A stretch of 64,000 nucleotides of DNA from Adiantum capillus-veneris. Lineage: Eukaryota; Streptophyta; Polypodiopsida; Polypodiales; Pteridaceae. Location of the stretch: the NCBI GenBank assembly GCA_014529385.2, contig CM043945.1:153072741-153136740 (forward strand). The letters are read 5' to 3'. A program made the translations under genes and the position numbers. Positions 23,171 to 36,174 of this stretch are shown piece by piece (the stretch's first letter is position 1; every line of letters starts with the position of its first letter). Below the pieces are notes generated by a model that did no database searches, was not told where the DNA came from, and saw only the letters and a list, made by a program, of their open reading frames with translations.

Positions 23171-25229
23171 CTCTTAATTTTAGACTTTTACGACCATGGG
23201 CCTTCAAAAAGCGAAGTTAAACTACCGTTCAAGTGGCTTTCAAAAGGAAAAGGAAAGCCTTCCTTCAAACTTCAAAAAGAAAAGAAAAGAAAAATACAGT
23301 AAAGCTTTTTTTTATTTTGAAAGGCTGAAAGTTGAAAAGGTCACAAGTTCCAAGCTTCACATGAGTAAGACATTTTGTTTTAATAGAAGCAATGAGTGAC
23401 ATGCGGAGGCCCAATCTTTAAGTTGCATAATGTGTTTATGTTTTTCTTTTTGGCATGCTAAAGGCTTTGGTATCCATATGCAATGTTTATAAAAAATCAT
23501 TTTCACAAACATACAAAAATCTTGCCAAAACAAATCTGAACGGGAAATTTTACAATACTAACCAATATTTTTGTAAAATTATAGTATTTTCCATGTATTT
23601 TAAGCAAAATTTTATCCTTCTTGCCCTCCCCTCAACCGGTGACTTTGGTTTTGCAACCGGTTCAAGGCTAAACTGAGGCACACTTTTTCCGAATAGTGTT
23701 CATATGGTTGAAGGTAGGTCATATTCGTTTGCTTGACATGTGTCTCTTTAAAAGATGAAGAGAAAGAAAGCATTTACTTTCAAATGCTATTTCTTAAAGC
23801 TACCTTCTTTTTTCATATTGAAAAAGACTTACAACAACGAAAGATTAAAGAGTATTCATGGGAGTTTGATCCATAATGTAAAGTATCGACTCAATGAAAA
23901 CAAAAATTATACTCTCACTTATAAAGAGTTCTTTCACTTAAAGACTTCATAAAAGAAACATTTTATTATTCTCTACACTTATCAAATTTATCTTTTTTTT
24001 TAATGAAAGCATTAATATATTCTTTTGTTATAGTTTTTAATGTGTTTTTTATTTTATTGATTTATTTTATTTTATTTTTTATTTTGTTTTCAAATAATAA
24101 TATGTAATGTGCACCTTTTACCTTATCATTTAAATGGAGCCTTTTCTAATATATAAACCACTCGAGATTATGGTTGGGTTCACGAGAGCCGATGAAAGAC
24201 ATTTAAAAAAGAATCTGTTTTTATTATGGAGGCTGTCCATTGGCACAAAAGAAAATTACATTTCTTTGGACGCACAAAAAAACTAGCAAGCCTTCTCCCC
24301 CTCAGAAGAGCAGTTTTGTCGTCTACTTTTTAGCACGAAACGTGGATCAGTGTGATTGAATTGAACCCAATAGCTACAACACTATTGGACATCAAAATCA
24401 TACATAATAAATTTTATAGAGCTACCTTTGTCCCTTGTGAACGAAGAGAGAGGTGGAAGAAAGAGTATGAGATTTTTGCTGCTGACTCTTGTGAATCTAA
24501 CCTGTGTATGCATAATGAATAATAAAATGTATATTTTTATTTTTATTTTTTTCATTTTATTTTGTTTCCAAATGATAATGTGCAATGTGCATCTTTCACT
24601 TATTATTTAAGTAGGATCCTTTCTAATATATATATAATTTGTAATTATATATATATATAATGGATAATATAATTTTATATTAAAACACAGTAAAAATTTC
24701 ATGTGATTGTAAACACTCATTTAAGCTCACTTTCCATAAATCTCATTCTCCTCTTTAACTTAGCAAGCCTTCGTGCCTTTTCACTTTGTTTTGAAAGAAC
24801 TTAGAGATGTAGAGCTTTTAAAGTGCGATCTAAACTCAAATCAAGGCCTAAAATTGACACCGATTTTTTTGTCAAGGGCTATTTAGCATATCGAAACAAG
24901 TGCTTTAAAAAAGCCTCATGTCATTTGACATGCTAGAAACTCGAAATTGCCATTCATTTTTTTGTGTTTATACCCTTGAGTTAATGGTATATATGACAAA
25001 TTATATAAGTTGATCGCATTACACAAAGCATATGAGAACGGGGCTTGGAAAATTGCATGTCAAGAAGAAATTTCCACTATGCTTGGCCTGGTGATTTTAT
25101 CACTCGTTTATTTAAAAATTCCAACACCCATCCATCATTTAACCTTTTTAAAGCTCCATTTCTCTCTGTCAACCTTGCTTTGTACAAGCTGTAGTAGAGC
25201 CCAGAGGTGAGCCCTCGGCTTCCTCAACA
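23171..25229. other. AT-rich non-coding stretch with a duplicated segment
   Basis: No gene was recognised. About 120 bp at 24,060-24,180 (TTTTGTTTTCAAATAATAA, then TTTCTAATATATAA) recurs, diverged, at 24,540-24,650. The region upstream of the decarboxylase gene holds no clear promoter motif. Confidence 0.5.
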
Positions 25230-25666
25230 ATGTTGCATTGCTTGCATCTCCAAAAGAGAGGATGTATTTCTCTGCTCGTGCAACCCCCTGCAACACCGAA
25301 AGGGGCAATAAGGCAGCGGATGCTGCTGCAGCACCATGTGCATTTTAAGCTTCTAGTGCAGGACTGTGTTGCAAAGCCTCACCAGGTAGTCTGCAATGGA
25401 GCTCCCGCCCATCTCTGCTCCCCTTACCCTGAGGTCTTTGGTATCCCCGATGCCTACCACCTCTTCTTCCTCCATCATGGTGGCTTGCCCGAGGCGAGGC
25501 GAGAGCGAGCCATTGCTACTGTCAAGGCTCACCATGCGCGGCAAAAGCTCAATTTCCTAGGCTACCAAGCAAACTTTGCAGCAGCTGATTACCAACAGCA
25601 GCTTGGCAGCTACTTGGACACGCTTGTAAGCCTTGGGACTCAGAATAGACATCAGTACATAATGTG

Positions 25667-25709
<43 letters not shown>

Positions 25710-27158
25710 GGATTGTACATTTTAGTGCTAATGTGATTTCACAGCTAGAGCAAATATTAGGTGTGATCCACCATGCAATGCACCACAGAGCTTGCCTTGT
25801 AGATGACTTCAATGTGCTACTAAACATATTGATGTCCACAGGTGAACAACATGGGGGATGCATTCGTGGAGAGCAACATAACAATGAACAGCAAGTTCAT
25901 GGAGAGGGCAGTGCTGGACTACTATGTCGCATTGTGGCATGTCAAGTGGCCGCATTCTGACACAGATCCTGAATCCTATTGGGGCTTTGCTCTCACCATG
26001 GGCTGCACAGAGGGAAACCTTTACAGCATGTGGAATGCCCGCGAATACCTCAGCGGCAAAAAGATCTTGATGAACTCCCACAGACACAGAGGAGATGCGC
26101 CGGCCATTGAGCCCCATGGCGCCAGCCCCGAGTCAAATAACAGCCCGAAAGCCTACTCACCGATCGCTTTCTTCTCTGAAGACACCCACTGTTCTTTTGC
26201 TAAGGCCATGAATATGCTCGGCATTTGCACCTTCTCTGCAGAAGGCAGGGAAACTTATCCTGGTCAGTGTCCTATTACGGATGATGGCCATTGGCCTGCA
26301 CAAGTCCCATCGCACGACACCGGTGCCATGAACATAGATCGCCTTGCTGCACTTGTCGAGTTCTTTGCCTCTCATGGTCATCCCATTGTTGTGAGCTTCA
26401 ACTATGGTACAACTTTCAGAGGCGCCTATGACGACGTCGCGCTTGCTTGTGAGAAGCTGAAGCCCATCTTGCAGAAGTGCCACCTGTTTGAAAGAGAAGT
26501 GCACTATATTGATGAGAATGGCAGCACTGGGGTGGATGTGAGGACCGGCTACTGGTTTCATGTCGATGGAGCACTTGGGGCGGCCTACATCCCCTTCGTG
26601 GAGATGGCATATCACCGAGGCTTGGTGGATAAGACGGGCCCAGTTTTTGATTTCAGGTTACCAATGGTGCACTCCATAGCCATGAGTGGGCACAAATGGA
26701 TAGGTGCCCCAATGCCCTGTGGCATCTACATGACTAAGACGAAATACCGGATGCTGCCTCTGGATCCAAAGCACTCTGACAGCCCTGATACCACATTTTC
26801 GGGTTCCCGCAATGGCCTTTCACCTATGCTTCTTTGGAACTACATTGCGCGGCATTCACATGAAGACCAAATGAGAAGAGTCCTTCGTCTTGAGGACCTT
26901 GCTGTGTATGCAGAGAGGCGTCTTCGACATCTGCAGGATGAGGTTCTGAAGACAGACTTGTATGTGGAGCGAGCCCCACTTGCACTCTCTGTGTGCTTCA
27001 AACGCGCAAACGATGAGCTATGCAAGAAGTATTCACTTGCAAATGAGAAGCTGGGCGGGAGGACCTACTCGCATGTGTTCTTGATGAATCATGTTACACA
27101 CGAGCTGGTAGACGCTTTCATTGAAGACCTCTCCAAGGACGGGGCATTTGCAACATAG
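25230..27158 (+). CDS. PLP-dependent group II decarboxylase (HDC-like), two exons
   Basis: This predicts a cytosolic pyridoxal-phosphate amino-acid decarboxylase of the histidine/serine decarboxylase-like group. Exon 1 is 25,230-25,625 and exon 2 is 25,842-27,158. The intron (216 bp) starts GTAAGC, ends CCACAG and is in phase 0. Joining gives 570 residues with YLDTL continuing into VNNMGDAFVES, the conserved NN.GDPF.ES block. The PLP lysine is Lys417 in AMSGHKWIGAPMPCGIYMTK; Asp374 in FHVDGALGA should bind the pyridine nitrogen; His248 in EDTHCSFAKAMNM stacks on the ring. SPDTTFSGSRNG follows. The substrate cannot be read from sequence. Details such as YPGQCPITDDGHWP resemble fungal and bacterial HDC-like proteins more than plant serine decarboxylase. 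The start codon is uncertain, since the first ~100 residues are weakly conserved and an upstream exon is possible. Confidence 0.85.
25671..25707. repeat. (GA)n microsatellite inside decarboxylase intron
   Basis: A 37-bp GA run lies 45 bp after the 5' splice site of the predicted intron. Confidence 0.95.
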
Positions 27159-28089
27159 GTTGCCATTTCCCTCTTGAATAACCGGTCTTGAGTTCAACTC
27201 TCCTCGTCACGTTAAAATTCTCTTCTTCTCTTCTTCTTCTTCTTCTTCTTCTCTCTTACAGAAAAAAACACACACACACACACTTACACTCACACCTGAC
27301 AAGCACCTACACCATTGATCATCATACTCTGGCATCGAAAAATGCCAACAATGTGTTTATTATAGAGCCGAGTCTCGCTGTGGTATTTGTGGTACTAAGT
27401 TCACACATTCTTTTTAGGATTTTAGTGAGATGAAAGGGAACAAATACCTTGAAAATAGTGGTGCTACTAATACATACTAATACGCACGTTGTTCTTTGTA
27501 TTAAGAAGCTAAAAGCAAGGCTATCCAATGAGAATGAAACTTAAATTCTCCTTATATCTAGGTGATCCCACGTTCACCTTTCTTTTCTACTCGAAGAAAA
27601 GATCATCACCTTCTGTTATTGCTTCCTGGTGCTCGAAAAAAACCTTAGTTTTTAGATTTATAAAACCTGCAACTATTGAGAAGCGTAGGTTCCCTTTTAT
27701 TATCTCAATTGAAAAAAGCAAAAAATTTGTAGACATAGGTTACTTAAGTTTATCTTAAAATTTTACACTAAAAAAATCTTTTAATCCATACTTTTCAAGG
27801 TAAAAAGAAAGAAAAGGAGATTTTTTGTGAGTAAAGATTAAGCTTTAACATAATTACATTGTTTCTAAATTGAACAATACTTAAAATGTAAAGAGCCAAT
27901 AAAATATTTGTTGGCATGGAAGGTTAGAGAGGAATTTGGGAGAGAAAATTTATATTTATTTAACTTGTATTTATCTATACTACTATAATGGGGGGAGGGA
28001 TTCCGGCTCCCCTCTCTGCCACGCGTCAGCACCTCCTTTGTCCGAGAGGTGTCTTCTGCAGCCATGCCCCACACACACACACACACACA

Positions 28090-28143
<54 letters not shown>

Positions 28144-28872
28144 CCGTCGGCTGCACTAGTTTGAATAAGATTGATTACAAAGAGAAACAATAACGTGTCT
28201 ATTGACAAACAAGACTTATATTAAAAACAATGCGTATTGAAAAAAACCCAAAGTATAGAGAGCGTCAATAAAATTTCATTTGTCATAAGAAGGTTAACCA
28301 TCAAAACTTATATCTATCTATAATATTTATAAAGCAGCTTAAATTTTTCAAGAAAGATTTTGAAGAAAGGAGAGACCCTCCATGTATCATTTCCAAACAT
28401 TAAAGCAACCAAAAAGCTAAACCAAAGAGAGTAGCCCTCACCTGCACCCATAGAAACAACACAACATTCTGTTAGCATTGGCTCTGTATGCAAGTGATGC
28501 ATGGGCATCCTAGTTGTTATCCATGTCACAAAGGTACAACTTTTTTGTGCAAGTAAACTATTAGAGAAATTTCATTTGACTTTGGTAGCCAATTACATAT
28601 TTAGAAAAATAACTTCATCAGCCTATTTAAGCATAGTTACCTATAAACTGCAATTGAATAGCATAAGATTTTTAAAAAAAAAAGTCTTTATAATTTATCT
28701 TCTTATTCTTGCATGTTCTATTTATAAAGGCTCTCTTCCTAGAACATGCCATGTTCTTAGCCGCAAATGAGGCCACGTAATCTGCCCTAGGTACTTTAAG
28801 CTTTATCGAGATCTGCGCCCTCTTGATAGAATCGGCTATAGTACTCATCCGAGCAGTCAGCTTATACCTTGG
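27159..28872. other. Non-coding stretch with microsatellites
   Basis: This is the 3' flank of the decarboxylase. It holds a (TTC)n tract at about 27,225-27,252, (CA)n at 27,267-27,284, and a compound (CA)n-(GA)n at 28,070-28,142. No gene was recognised. Confidence 0.5.
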
Positions 28873-29200
28873 TATAACCTGATAACAATAGAAAAATCAT
28901 TTCTGGCTTTATTAACATTGAAACGGTCATATACACATTCCTGTATACAAGAACATCATGACACGTTCTGCCATAACCTTGATCACCACCTTCCAATAAA
29001 TGGTTGGGATCCAACCATTTATTGGAACCCAACCTTTTAATAAATGGCTGGGTTCCAGTATAACCTGATAACAATAGAAAAATCATTTCTGGCTTTATTA
29101 GCATTGAAACGGTCATATACACATTCCTGTATACAAGAACATCATGACAGGTTCTGCCATAACCTTGATCACCACCTTCCAATAAATGGTTGGGTTCCAA
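28873..29200. repeat. Tandem duplication, 186-bp period
   Basis: TATAACCTGATAACAATAGA starts at 28,873 and again at 29,059. About 145 bp after each start is nearly identical, differing at a few positions. The spacer (about 29,015-29,055) itself contains three inverted/direct copies of ATAAATGGTTGGGTTCCA. Confidence 0.9.
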
Positions 29201-29650
29201 CACTTATCCGAGGAACCAAGATTCACATCAATCAGAAGCTATACGTGTAATCAAACAAGCTAAGGTAAGATGTAACATGCAGAGACAATAGTGAATCAAT
29301 CAATCCAGTTTGCAATAACAAAAAAACCTTTAGTTTGGTCCTATCAAAGTGACATCCTCTCACATCCTATAGCCAAGGAAACCATGAGACTAAGCAATCC
29401 TTCAACCATCAAGATCTTTTCTATGTTCCCCTACATACAGTCTATATCCAAAATAACCAGATTTATGTAATAAACCAGACATTTTACTTGCGGAAATAGG
29501 ATGTAATAATCGAAAAAAAGGTAATACTATAGAGTCCTACAAAAAGCCCATAACCCTATCCACCCAGCCATGTATACCAATGTATCAAGGAGTCATTAGT
29601 TAGCATAATCTCAATAAACATCCGTAAATAAGAACATATACAACCATATA
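29201..29650. other. Non-coding spacer
   Basis: No gene or element was recognised. Confidence 0.4.
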
Positions 29651-30770
29651 TGCAAAGGTATACCACATCAGTCGAGAGAACCAAAAGCTGAGCTATAATT
29701 GTCAAACTAGACATCTACACACCAGGTAATTAGTACAAACCTACAGCAACCCCATATCAACAACATAACTGGTAAATGTGCCTTATGCCAGGTTAAGGGA
29801 GCTTTGGGTCAAGGCTTGGGTCAAGGCCCAACTGGAGCAAAAAATATTAGTGTAGAGATCTAGCCAGCCTAGGAGGAAGCCAAACTGAGTCGTTACTTGC
29901 GCAAACCAGCAAAAAATACTCATCTGAAATGTAACTTCTTTGCAAAACAGCCCAAGGTACTTCTTGAAAAACCCACTTATGCCAAACTGAACCAACATCC
30001 TTATGCTAAGGAGGAAGCCAAACTAAGTCGTTACTTGCGCAAACCAGCAAAAAGTACTCATCCGAAATGTAACTTCTTTGCAAAACAACCCAAGGTACTT
30101 CTTGAAAAACCCACTTATGCCAAACTGAACCAATAGCCTTATGCTAAGGTATACATCATCGGCCAAGAAAACCTTATGCTGAGCTATACCTGCAAAATAA
30201 GAAGGATGATTACCAGGTTATCAGTACAAACCAAAAGCAGCCCATATCATCATCATAAATGGTAACGGTGCCTTATACCAGGTAAAGATAGCCATAGGTC
30301 GATACTAAATGGAGCTAAGGAGATAGTGTAACTCCCCTGCATGCCTGGTAGGAAGCAAAAATAGTGTTCATATTATCATACCAATAAGCACTTACCAGAA
30401 ACGAATCTACTCAGTATATCAACCCAAGGCATTCCTCGACAAACCTACTTAGCCCAAATAGATTAGACCAGCACATATACATGAAGGCAGGTATTCTCAA
30501 CCTATCCTTTCAAGCATGTTATTAAAAAAACCATTGAGAAGTTTTACCATATCAAGCAACACCAATCCATTCTCAATAAACCATCATAGGTCAAAACCCA
30601 AATGAGTCTTAGGTCAAAAACCAAAAATGGGGCTAAGGGATTTAGAGTATAACCATGCCAGCCCAAGAGGAAGCCAAAAGAGTGGTCATATCTGCATACC
30701 AGCAAAAGTACTCATCCAAAAAGAGTCTACTTAGCATATCTTCCCAATGTATTCATCGAAAGAACCATTT
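29650..30770. repeat. Higher-order tandem array
   Basis: Two near-identical 138-bp units start at 29,873 and 30,011 (GAGGAAGCCAAACTRAGTCG onward). More diverged versions of the same unit appear near 30,349 and 30,669, each preceded by a TGGAGCTAAGG/TGGGGCTAAGG phrase. The array therefore has an older period of about 320-480 bp with a recent 138-bp duplication inside it. Short reading frames across it are not gene-like. Confidence 0.75.
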
Positions 30771-31070
30771 AGCACTAAATTGATAAGACCAACACATGTT
30801 CTTGAAACCATGTTTTCACTAAACATATTCCTTAATGCATGTTTATCAAACAAACCAGTGAGATTGTTTACCATACCAAGCACCACCAATCCAATTCTCA
30901 AAGAACCATATCCAACTGATTTAATCTCCAGCCCTTTAAGGTGGTTACACTTAACCATATTCATTTTATCATGAAAAACATAGCTAGACCAGAGTCACCC
31001 ATCCAAACCGCAAGCAAACACATGCCATAAGCACATCATAAAATATTTAGAAATGTCCATCAGCTCTTAA

Positions 31071-32409
31071 CACTAGGTTGGTAATGGGACACTTTTATGT
31101 CCTGGGACACTTTTATGTCCTGTTAAGTGACCATTTTCCTCGAATTATGTCAAGAGTTTCAAAATGGATTTTGAGGTGCTATCTGTCTAGAAAGTTGTCT
31201 CATGAGCTGAAAAAAACTCGACATTTTTTTGGAATATCAATTCCATCTTTAACCTTGTCCTTGCACAACATTTCACAACCTAAACTGTGTGAAAAAACGG
31301 GTCCTGTTTTTGGCTTTTTTCAACTTTTTGCAACTATACCACCGTTAGAATTCATGTTTGTGAGGTCTATAATGCTGGAGAACTATCTTTAGTAGTCCTC
31401 AACATGTCCTAATGCTTCTAGGGAGAAATAAATGTTAAAGTTGTAAGTTATGACCAAATTACAAAAATTATCAAATCCTGTTTTTTAGCCAATTTTAGCT
31501 CTTCTATGATTTTTTTGGTGGCTTTCATGATATTCAAATGTAGTTTTGATTTTCTATGTCACATATTGTAACATAAAGCTAATATTCCTTGAGTTTTGGG
31601 GCACCTAATACCCTATTTTGCATAGTAGACAACGATGGTTGATTTTTTCAATTATAGAAGAAAACGAAACATTCTAGTATATCAAGTATAGCTTTTTCAA
31701 TATTGTTAGTTTCTTGTGATAACTACATGCATTTTGTAGGTAGTAAACATATCTAGTCATAAGGATCAAATTTGGCTAGATATTGAATAGTTTCTATGGG
31801 ATTCTACAACTCATAATGTTGAACCCAGTTTTTCATGCTTGTTGTATTTAGCACTTCATCTTTGTCCCCAAGATTCCCGTTGATAAGAGATGTATTATTT
31901 TTTTGACATGGTCCATGGCTCCTTATGAACCTAAAGGACAATAGGGAACTAAAAAATCATGCATATATTATTTGTATTGAGCGTGGCTATAGAAACTTTG
32001 ACGATAGGTTTGCACAATGGTAAAAATTCAACTTTTTTGTACCTATTTCTTTTGGCAAAACAAAAAATAGTGAGTGAGAAGCAATCATATGTTCTGATCA
32101 CCAACCCATTGAAGTTAACTAGGGAATTTATCTCAAGTCCTACAAAAATCCCTAATCTTATTTTTATGCAACAAAACGTAAGAAATGACTGTTTTGATGA
32201 AAATGTACTGGTCCATCAACTTTGGAGGCTTGGTGTGACCAAAAGATGAGAAATTTTACAAGTTTCTTATTTTTTACATGTATAGTAGGCCTTGAACTAT
32301 AACCTCATCAAAGGATTTTACAAAATGAGTGGATCTACTATGGTTTTGGAGGTTTTTTTCAAAACCCTGAAAGGGCACTTTTATTTCCTGTTAGGTTACC
32401 AACCTAGTG
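31071..32409 (+). mobile_element. Non-autonomous TTAA-type DNA transposon, copy 1
   Basis: The 1,339-bp element starts CACTAGGTTGGTAA and ends with the exact reverse complement TTACCAACCTAGTG. It is flanked by TTAA at 31,067-31,070 and 32,410-32,413. TTAA targets and termini of the CMCTAG type are features of piggyBac elements. Just inside each end a direct phrase recurs (GGGACACTTTTATGTCCTGT left, GGGCACTTTTATTTCCTGT right). It carries no transposase ORF, so it would need to be moved in trans. Confidence 0.8.
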
Positions 32410-32413
32410 TTAA

Positions 32414-34313
32414 TTACCAAGAAAATAGGTATTACTATCAAATCTTAACCCATTAAGCCAAAGAACTCCACCAAAGAAGAAGAAGCCAGAGAATGAACCT
32501 CAAAAGCTTACTGCTTATCTTTCCCTTTAGCCATATCATAGCACACTCAAAGTACAATCACTCACACAATGAACCTCACGACAACAACGATTGATTGAAT
32601 TTACAAAATCCTGCTAAGTGAGGAAAAATCCTCACCTTTATATAGGATTTGAAGGATCAAGGCTGAGAGTGTAACATTTAATGGTCTAGTAACTTGTGTG
32701 TAGCGGAAAATGACATAGACATAGTGAAAATTTAATTAAGAATATATTCCTAATGAGTATAGCAAGAGTGCTTGGATGGAGAGAGTTACAAAATCATAAC
32801 ACCTAGTTAGATAGGCATGAACAATAATTCAAAAAGAGAGAAATTAAGCTATTGACGATAGTTGAGGACCAGATTTTCATGGAGCCGCCCCCCCCTCCGA
32901 AAGGTTTTGTATTATAGGTTTCCCCCATCAAGGGAGAAATTTTACAATATAATACTTTGTGTCCCTTCAATAACTTGCTGGTGCGATGAAGATGGAAGCT
33001 TCAAGCACCAAGCTCACTCTTGAAAACACAACATCAATTCCCTCACGGTCTTAGACCCAAGACCTCACACACCTTAGAAGATGGTGAGAGCTAGCGGGGT
33101 ATGAGAGTAGATCGAGAGGAAGGAGTATAATCACTCTTAATAGCTTAGCATAGCTTAGTAATTAGCATGGTACAAGAGACGCGCATGTATTGGAGCTTGG
33201 CTCTTGGTTGGATTTGCATCACAAAGCCAAGAGTTGTTGGTGTAGGCCCCCCTTCTCATAAGCTTGGAGTAGATGATGAGCTTTCCATTAAGATTGAGAA
33301 GAATATAGTCTTCTTTCCTTCACACATGAGCTTGTGTGAGTGTGTGTGCGTGATACTGCCTTGCAAAAATCAGCCCCCTCTCTCTCTCTTGGTTGATCCT
33401 CTTGCTAATTACTCATGTTGGCATCCTATTGGCCCCTGCAAAGCTTAGCCAATGACAATTAAGAAGCATAAGTGATAGCCTTGTGACATGTGTCCCCCTT
33501 TCCCCTTTTGTGAGAGCTTTAGGTATTTAAATAATGCACTTAAACTCTCATTGGACCTCTTAGTCTTCTGGCCAATAGGAATCAGGCAAGCCATTGGGAT
33601 GATGAATGCTCATTGGACCCCTTGGGAGACTGTCCAATAGTCTTCTAGAGAGCTTAATTGTTTTTAAATGAATTAAACTAAATTTACTCTAGCCTAATTC
33701 TCATCGGTCCACCTCTATGGCCATCCAATAGGATTTGAATGCACCTTGGGGGCAACTGGGGTAGGAAGCTAACATGTGTCCACTATGCCCTTTGTGTAAA
33801 GGGAGCTTGGAAGAGTGTGTGTGTGTTTCTCTCTCATCCCCTATAAATTGGACTTGCCCCCTCCTATCTAGGGATACGTGAAGACTTTATGGTCTTCACA
33901 TAAGCATCCAATTTTACCTAGAGTTTGACCATTGGACGTTACCTTTGAATTTTGAAACCTTAGCATTTTGGAAGTCTTAATGGGTTGAACCTTAGGGTCT
34001 TTGAAGCCCATTGATGCACATTGCTCTTTTGCAAATGGAACCCCCTTTGGATCCCTATTTCCCTCCTTTGGATCCTACTGTGATCGATCTGCCAGCCTAA
34101 TCAATATTCTAGCTTTTTCTTCCCTGGAATTTTCCCATATTAAATGATCAGTTTAACATGAGAAAATCATTTAGGAAAGTTAGATATTAGTTATTATGAC
34201 ATTACCTCTCTCTTGAAATCATAGTCATCATTGAATATGAGGTAGAGGCAATAAAGCCTAGTCATTAGTCCGTTTGCTAGCGGATAGAGGATCCCTATTG
34301 TACCCTACGACAT
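32414..34313. other. Non-coding stretch
   Basis: No gene was recognised. CATTGGACC...CCAATAG phrases recur loosely near 33,550, 33,610 and 33,705, and short (GT)n and (CT)n tracts occur near 33,335-33,390 and 33,815-33,835. A C-run lies at 32,888-32,895. Confidence 0.4.
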
Positions 34314-34390
34314 CATCCCAAAATGGATGACTAGTCCATTTGGTGCTTGAGAGCGTTAGCTGCTGCAAGCATGTCTGCACTTTAGTCCGT
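34314..34390. repeat. Dispersed repeat fragment, copy 2
   Basis: TAGTCCATTTGGTGCTTGAG, then GTTAGCTGCTGCAAGCATGT, matches the window start (about 119-190). Confidence 0.6.
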
Positions 34391-34859
34391 ACACTACAAC
34401 ACGTTGCGCCAAAAACGACGCAGATATTGGCAAGACAAGATTTATTTTATAAGTAAAATACACTGGAATAAGCATCGTAAAATAAACGCCGGTATCGTAG
34501 CATCGGTATAAATATCGATAAATGCCATCAAAATAGATGCACTTATAATCGTCGGAATACACATAGTAATAAACGCTTCTATGAACACAGTTATCAGTGC
34601 CGAAAAGTGTATGTAATACCGATGTTTTTTTGGAGGCTAATACCAACGCATATACCGTAGTCTGTTCCGACGACCAAACCTGCAATTTTTTTTTTGGATA
34701 GAGAGGACTGGGAACTGATGCTGCATGTACTGCAGTAACAAAAAACAACCCTCTCTACCCAAAGGAAGAGTGCACAAGCAACCACACTCCACCTACAAGT
34801 TGACGCTAAAAAGCGGGTGTATACAGATGAGCAAAATTGTAAGAAGAAACAAAACCACA

Positions 34860-35225
34860 AAATCAAAAGCTTGATCATGACAAGTTCTCTAAAGCATAAT
34901 GATAACGTCGACTCCCAAACCATAGGCAGAACGACATAACCATAGCCATAACCAAAATTTGATTTCCAAACCATAACTATCACGTGATTGCCATAACATC
35001 ACTGAAAAACATAACCATAACTTGATTGTTAAACCCTAACCATACCATGATTGCCATACCATCATTGCAAAACCATAACCGTAACTTGATTGCGAAACCA
35101 TGATCAAAATCTCTGTGCCATACCATGACCATAACCTATGTGCCATACCATAATTGCAAAACAAATCATAATCACAAACGGAATGCAAAACCATAAATTT
35201 AAGCACTACAAAAATGTACATGCAA
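34860..35225. repeat. Short-unit degenerate repeat (CCATAAC-rich)
   Basis: ACCATAACCATAAC-like and CATACCATGATTGC phrases recur many times, about every 25-60 bp, directly left of the LTR retrotransposon. The short minus-strand frames across it (Tyr/Gly/Trp-rich) are by-products. Confidence 0.6.
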
Positions 35226-35235
35226 ACAATCTATT

Positions 35236-36137
35236 TGCGGGTCGCCGCGACGGACATCCATAGCATAGCTCTCATGCATCAACATAAAATATCAATACAA
35301 GGGAAGCGACCAGGATGAGGCATGGAAACTCACTAGGGTGTCAATCCTAACGAAGTGAACTCAATGAGATGCAACTACTAACTCCGCAAGCAAATCCTAG
35401 GCACTAACACCAAGTAATCTGCCTATGTCCTTCTACACATCTCTACAGTCATCGCGTTCGTTTACCATGAAATCATATTAGATTCGCACGAAACTTGAAG
35501 GGAAGCTACAGGGGACTATCAGGAGCATATCCTATCACTGTCACAGCATTCTGGAGAGGTACAACGACCACGATCGTTCATCTCAAAGTCAGCAAAAATA
35601 GCAAACATGTGAACCTAAAGGGTCGTTTTAGGGTCCCTAAAGCCTCTCCTAGGGTCAAAACAACATAAAATACACGTTTAAACACTCAAAACAGCGATTT
35701 AAGGTCTCAAACTCGTAGTTAAAAACCTACACCGAATCTTGAATGATTACACTTGAATGGAAGAGCAAAGTAAGAGGAACACAATGCAATAAACAAATCT
35801 GAATTTGGATTACCGTAGCCACAGTAGCGAAGATTACAAGTTGGAGCAAGAAGAAGCTCTCAAACATACACTGTCTTCTCAGTTTCTCATAAAAAAGATA
35901 ATGTTCAAACTTACAAAATTGACCTTTATAGTTTAGGTCTTTACAAATGGCTTGTCCGGCCAAAAGCTCCTAAACTTCTAACTGGCTTTCTAATATACAA
36001 TTGCTCCCAGAAAAATAATCATAAATTCTTTTACAAGTTCTCGGCTTAGAGATGCTCTCTTACAAAAGAATTTTACAAGGGTTTCCCACAAAAATGTGCC
36101 CTCCTTCTCTAGAAACCGCTGCTTCGTCCGCAAAACA
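35236..36137 (-). repeat. 3' LTR of the Ty3 element
   Basis: On the plus strand the LTR runs from TGCGGGTCGCC to CGCAAAACA (902 bp), bounded by TG and CA. The right edge is set by the polypyrimidine CTCCCCCCTTATCC at 36,138. The first 218 bp match 54,000-54,217 and the last 258 bp match 56,069-56,325. The 426 bp between (35,454-35,879) has no counterpart in the right-hand copy. Confidence 0.8.
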
Positions 36138-36151
36138 CTCCCCCCTTATCC
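36138..36151 (-). promoter_or_regulatory. Polypurine tract of the Ty3 element
   Basis: The minus strand reads GGATAAGGGGGGAG directly upstream of the LTR start TGTTTTGCGG. This is the expected plus-strand DNA primer. The second copy has the same tract at about 56,326-56,340. Confidence 0.75.
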
Positions 36152-36174
36152 TTGCACGTCCTCCTGCATGTTCA

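Noticed and set aside
28873-30150. Regularly spaced repeats considered as a CRISPR array
   Set aside because: Units are 138-186 bp, only two close copies each, with no unique spacers, in eukaryotic DNA.
31071-32409. CACTA (EnSpm) classification from the CACTA...TAGTG ends
   Set aside because: Both copies are flanked by exact TTAA, not a 3-bp duplication, and lack the subterminal arrays typical of CACTA elements.
34356-35221. Tyr/Trp/Gly-rich minus-strand frames (FGYGYGYVVLPMVW type)
   Set aside because: They follow directly from the short-unit CCATAAC-type repeat.
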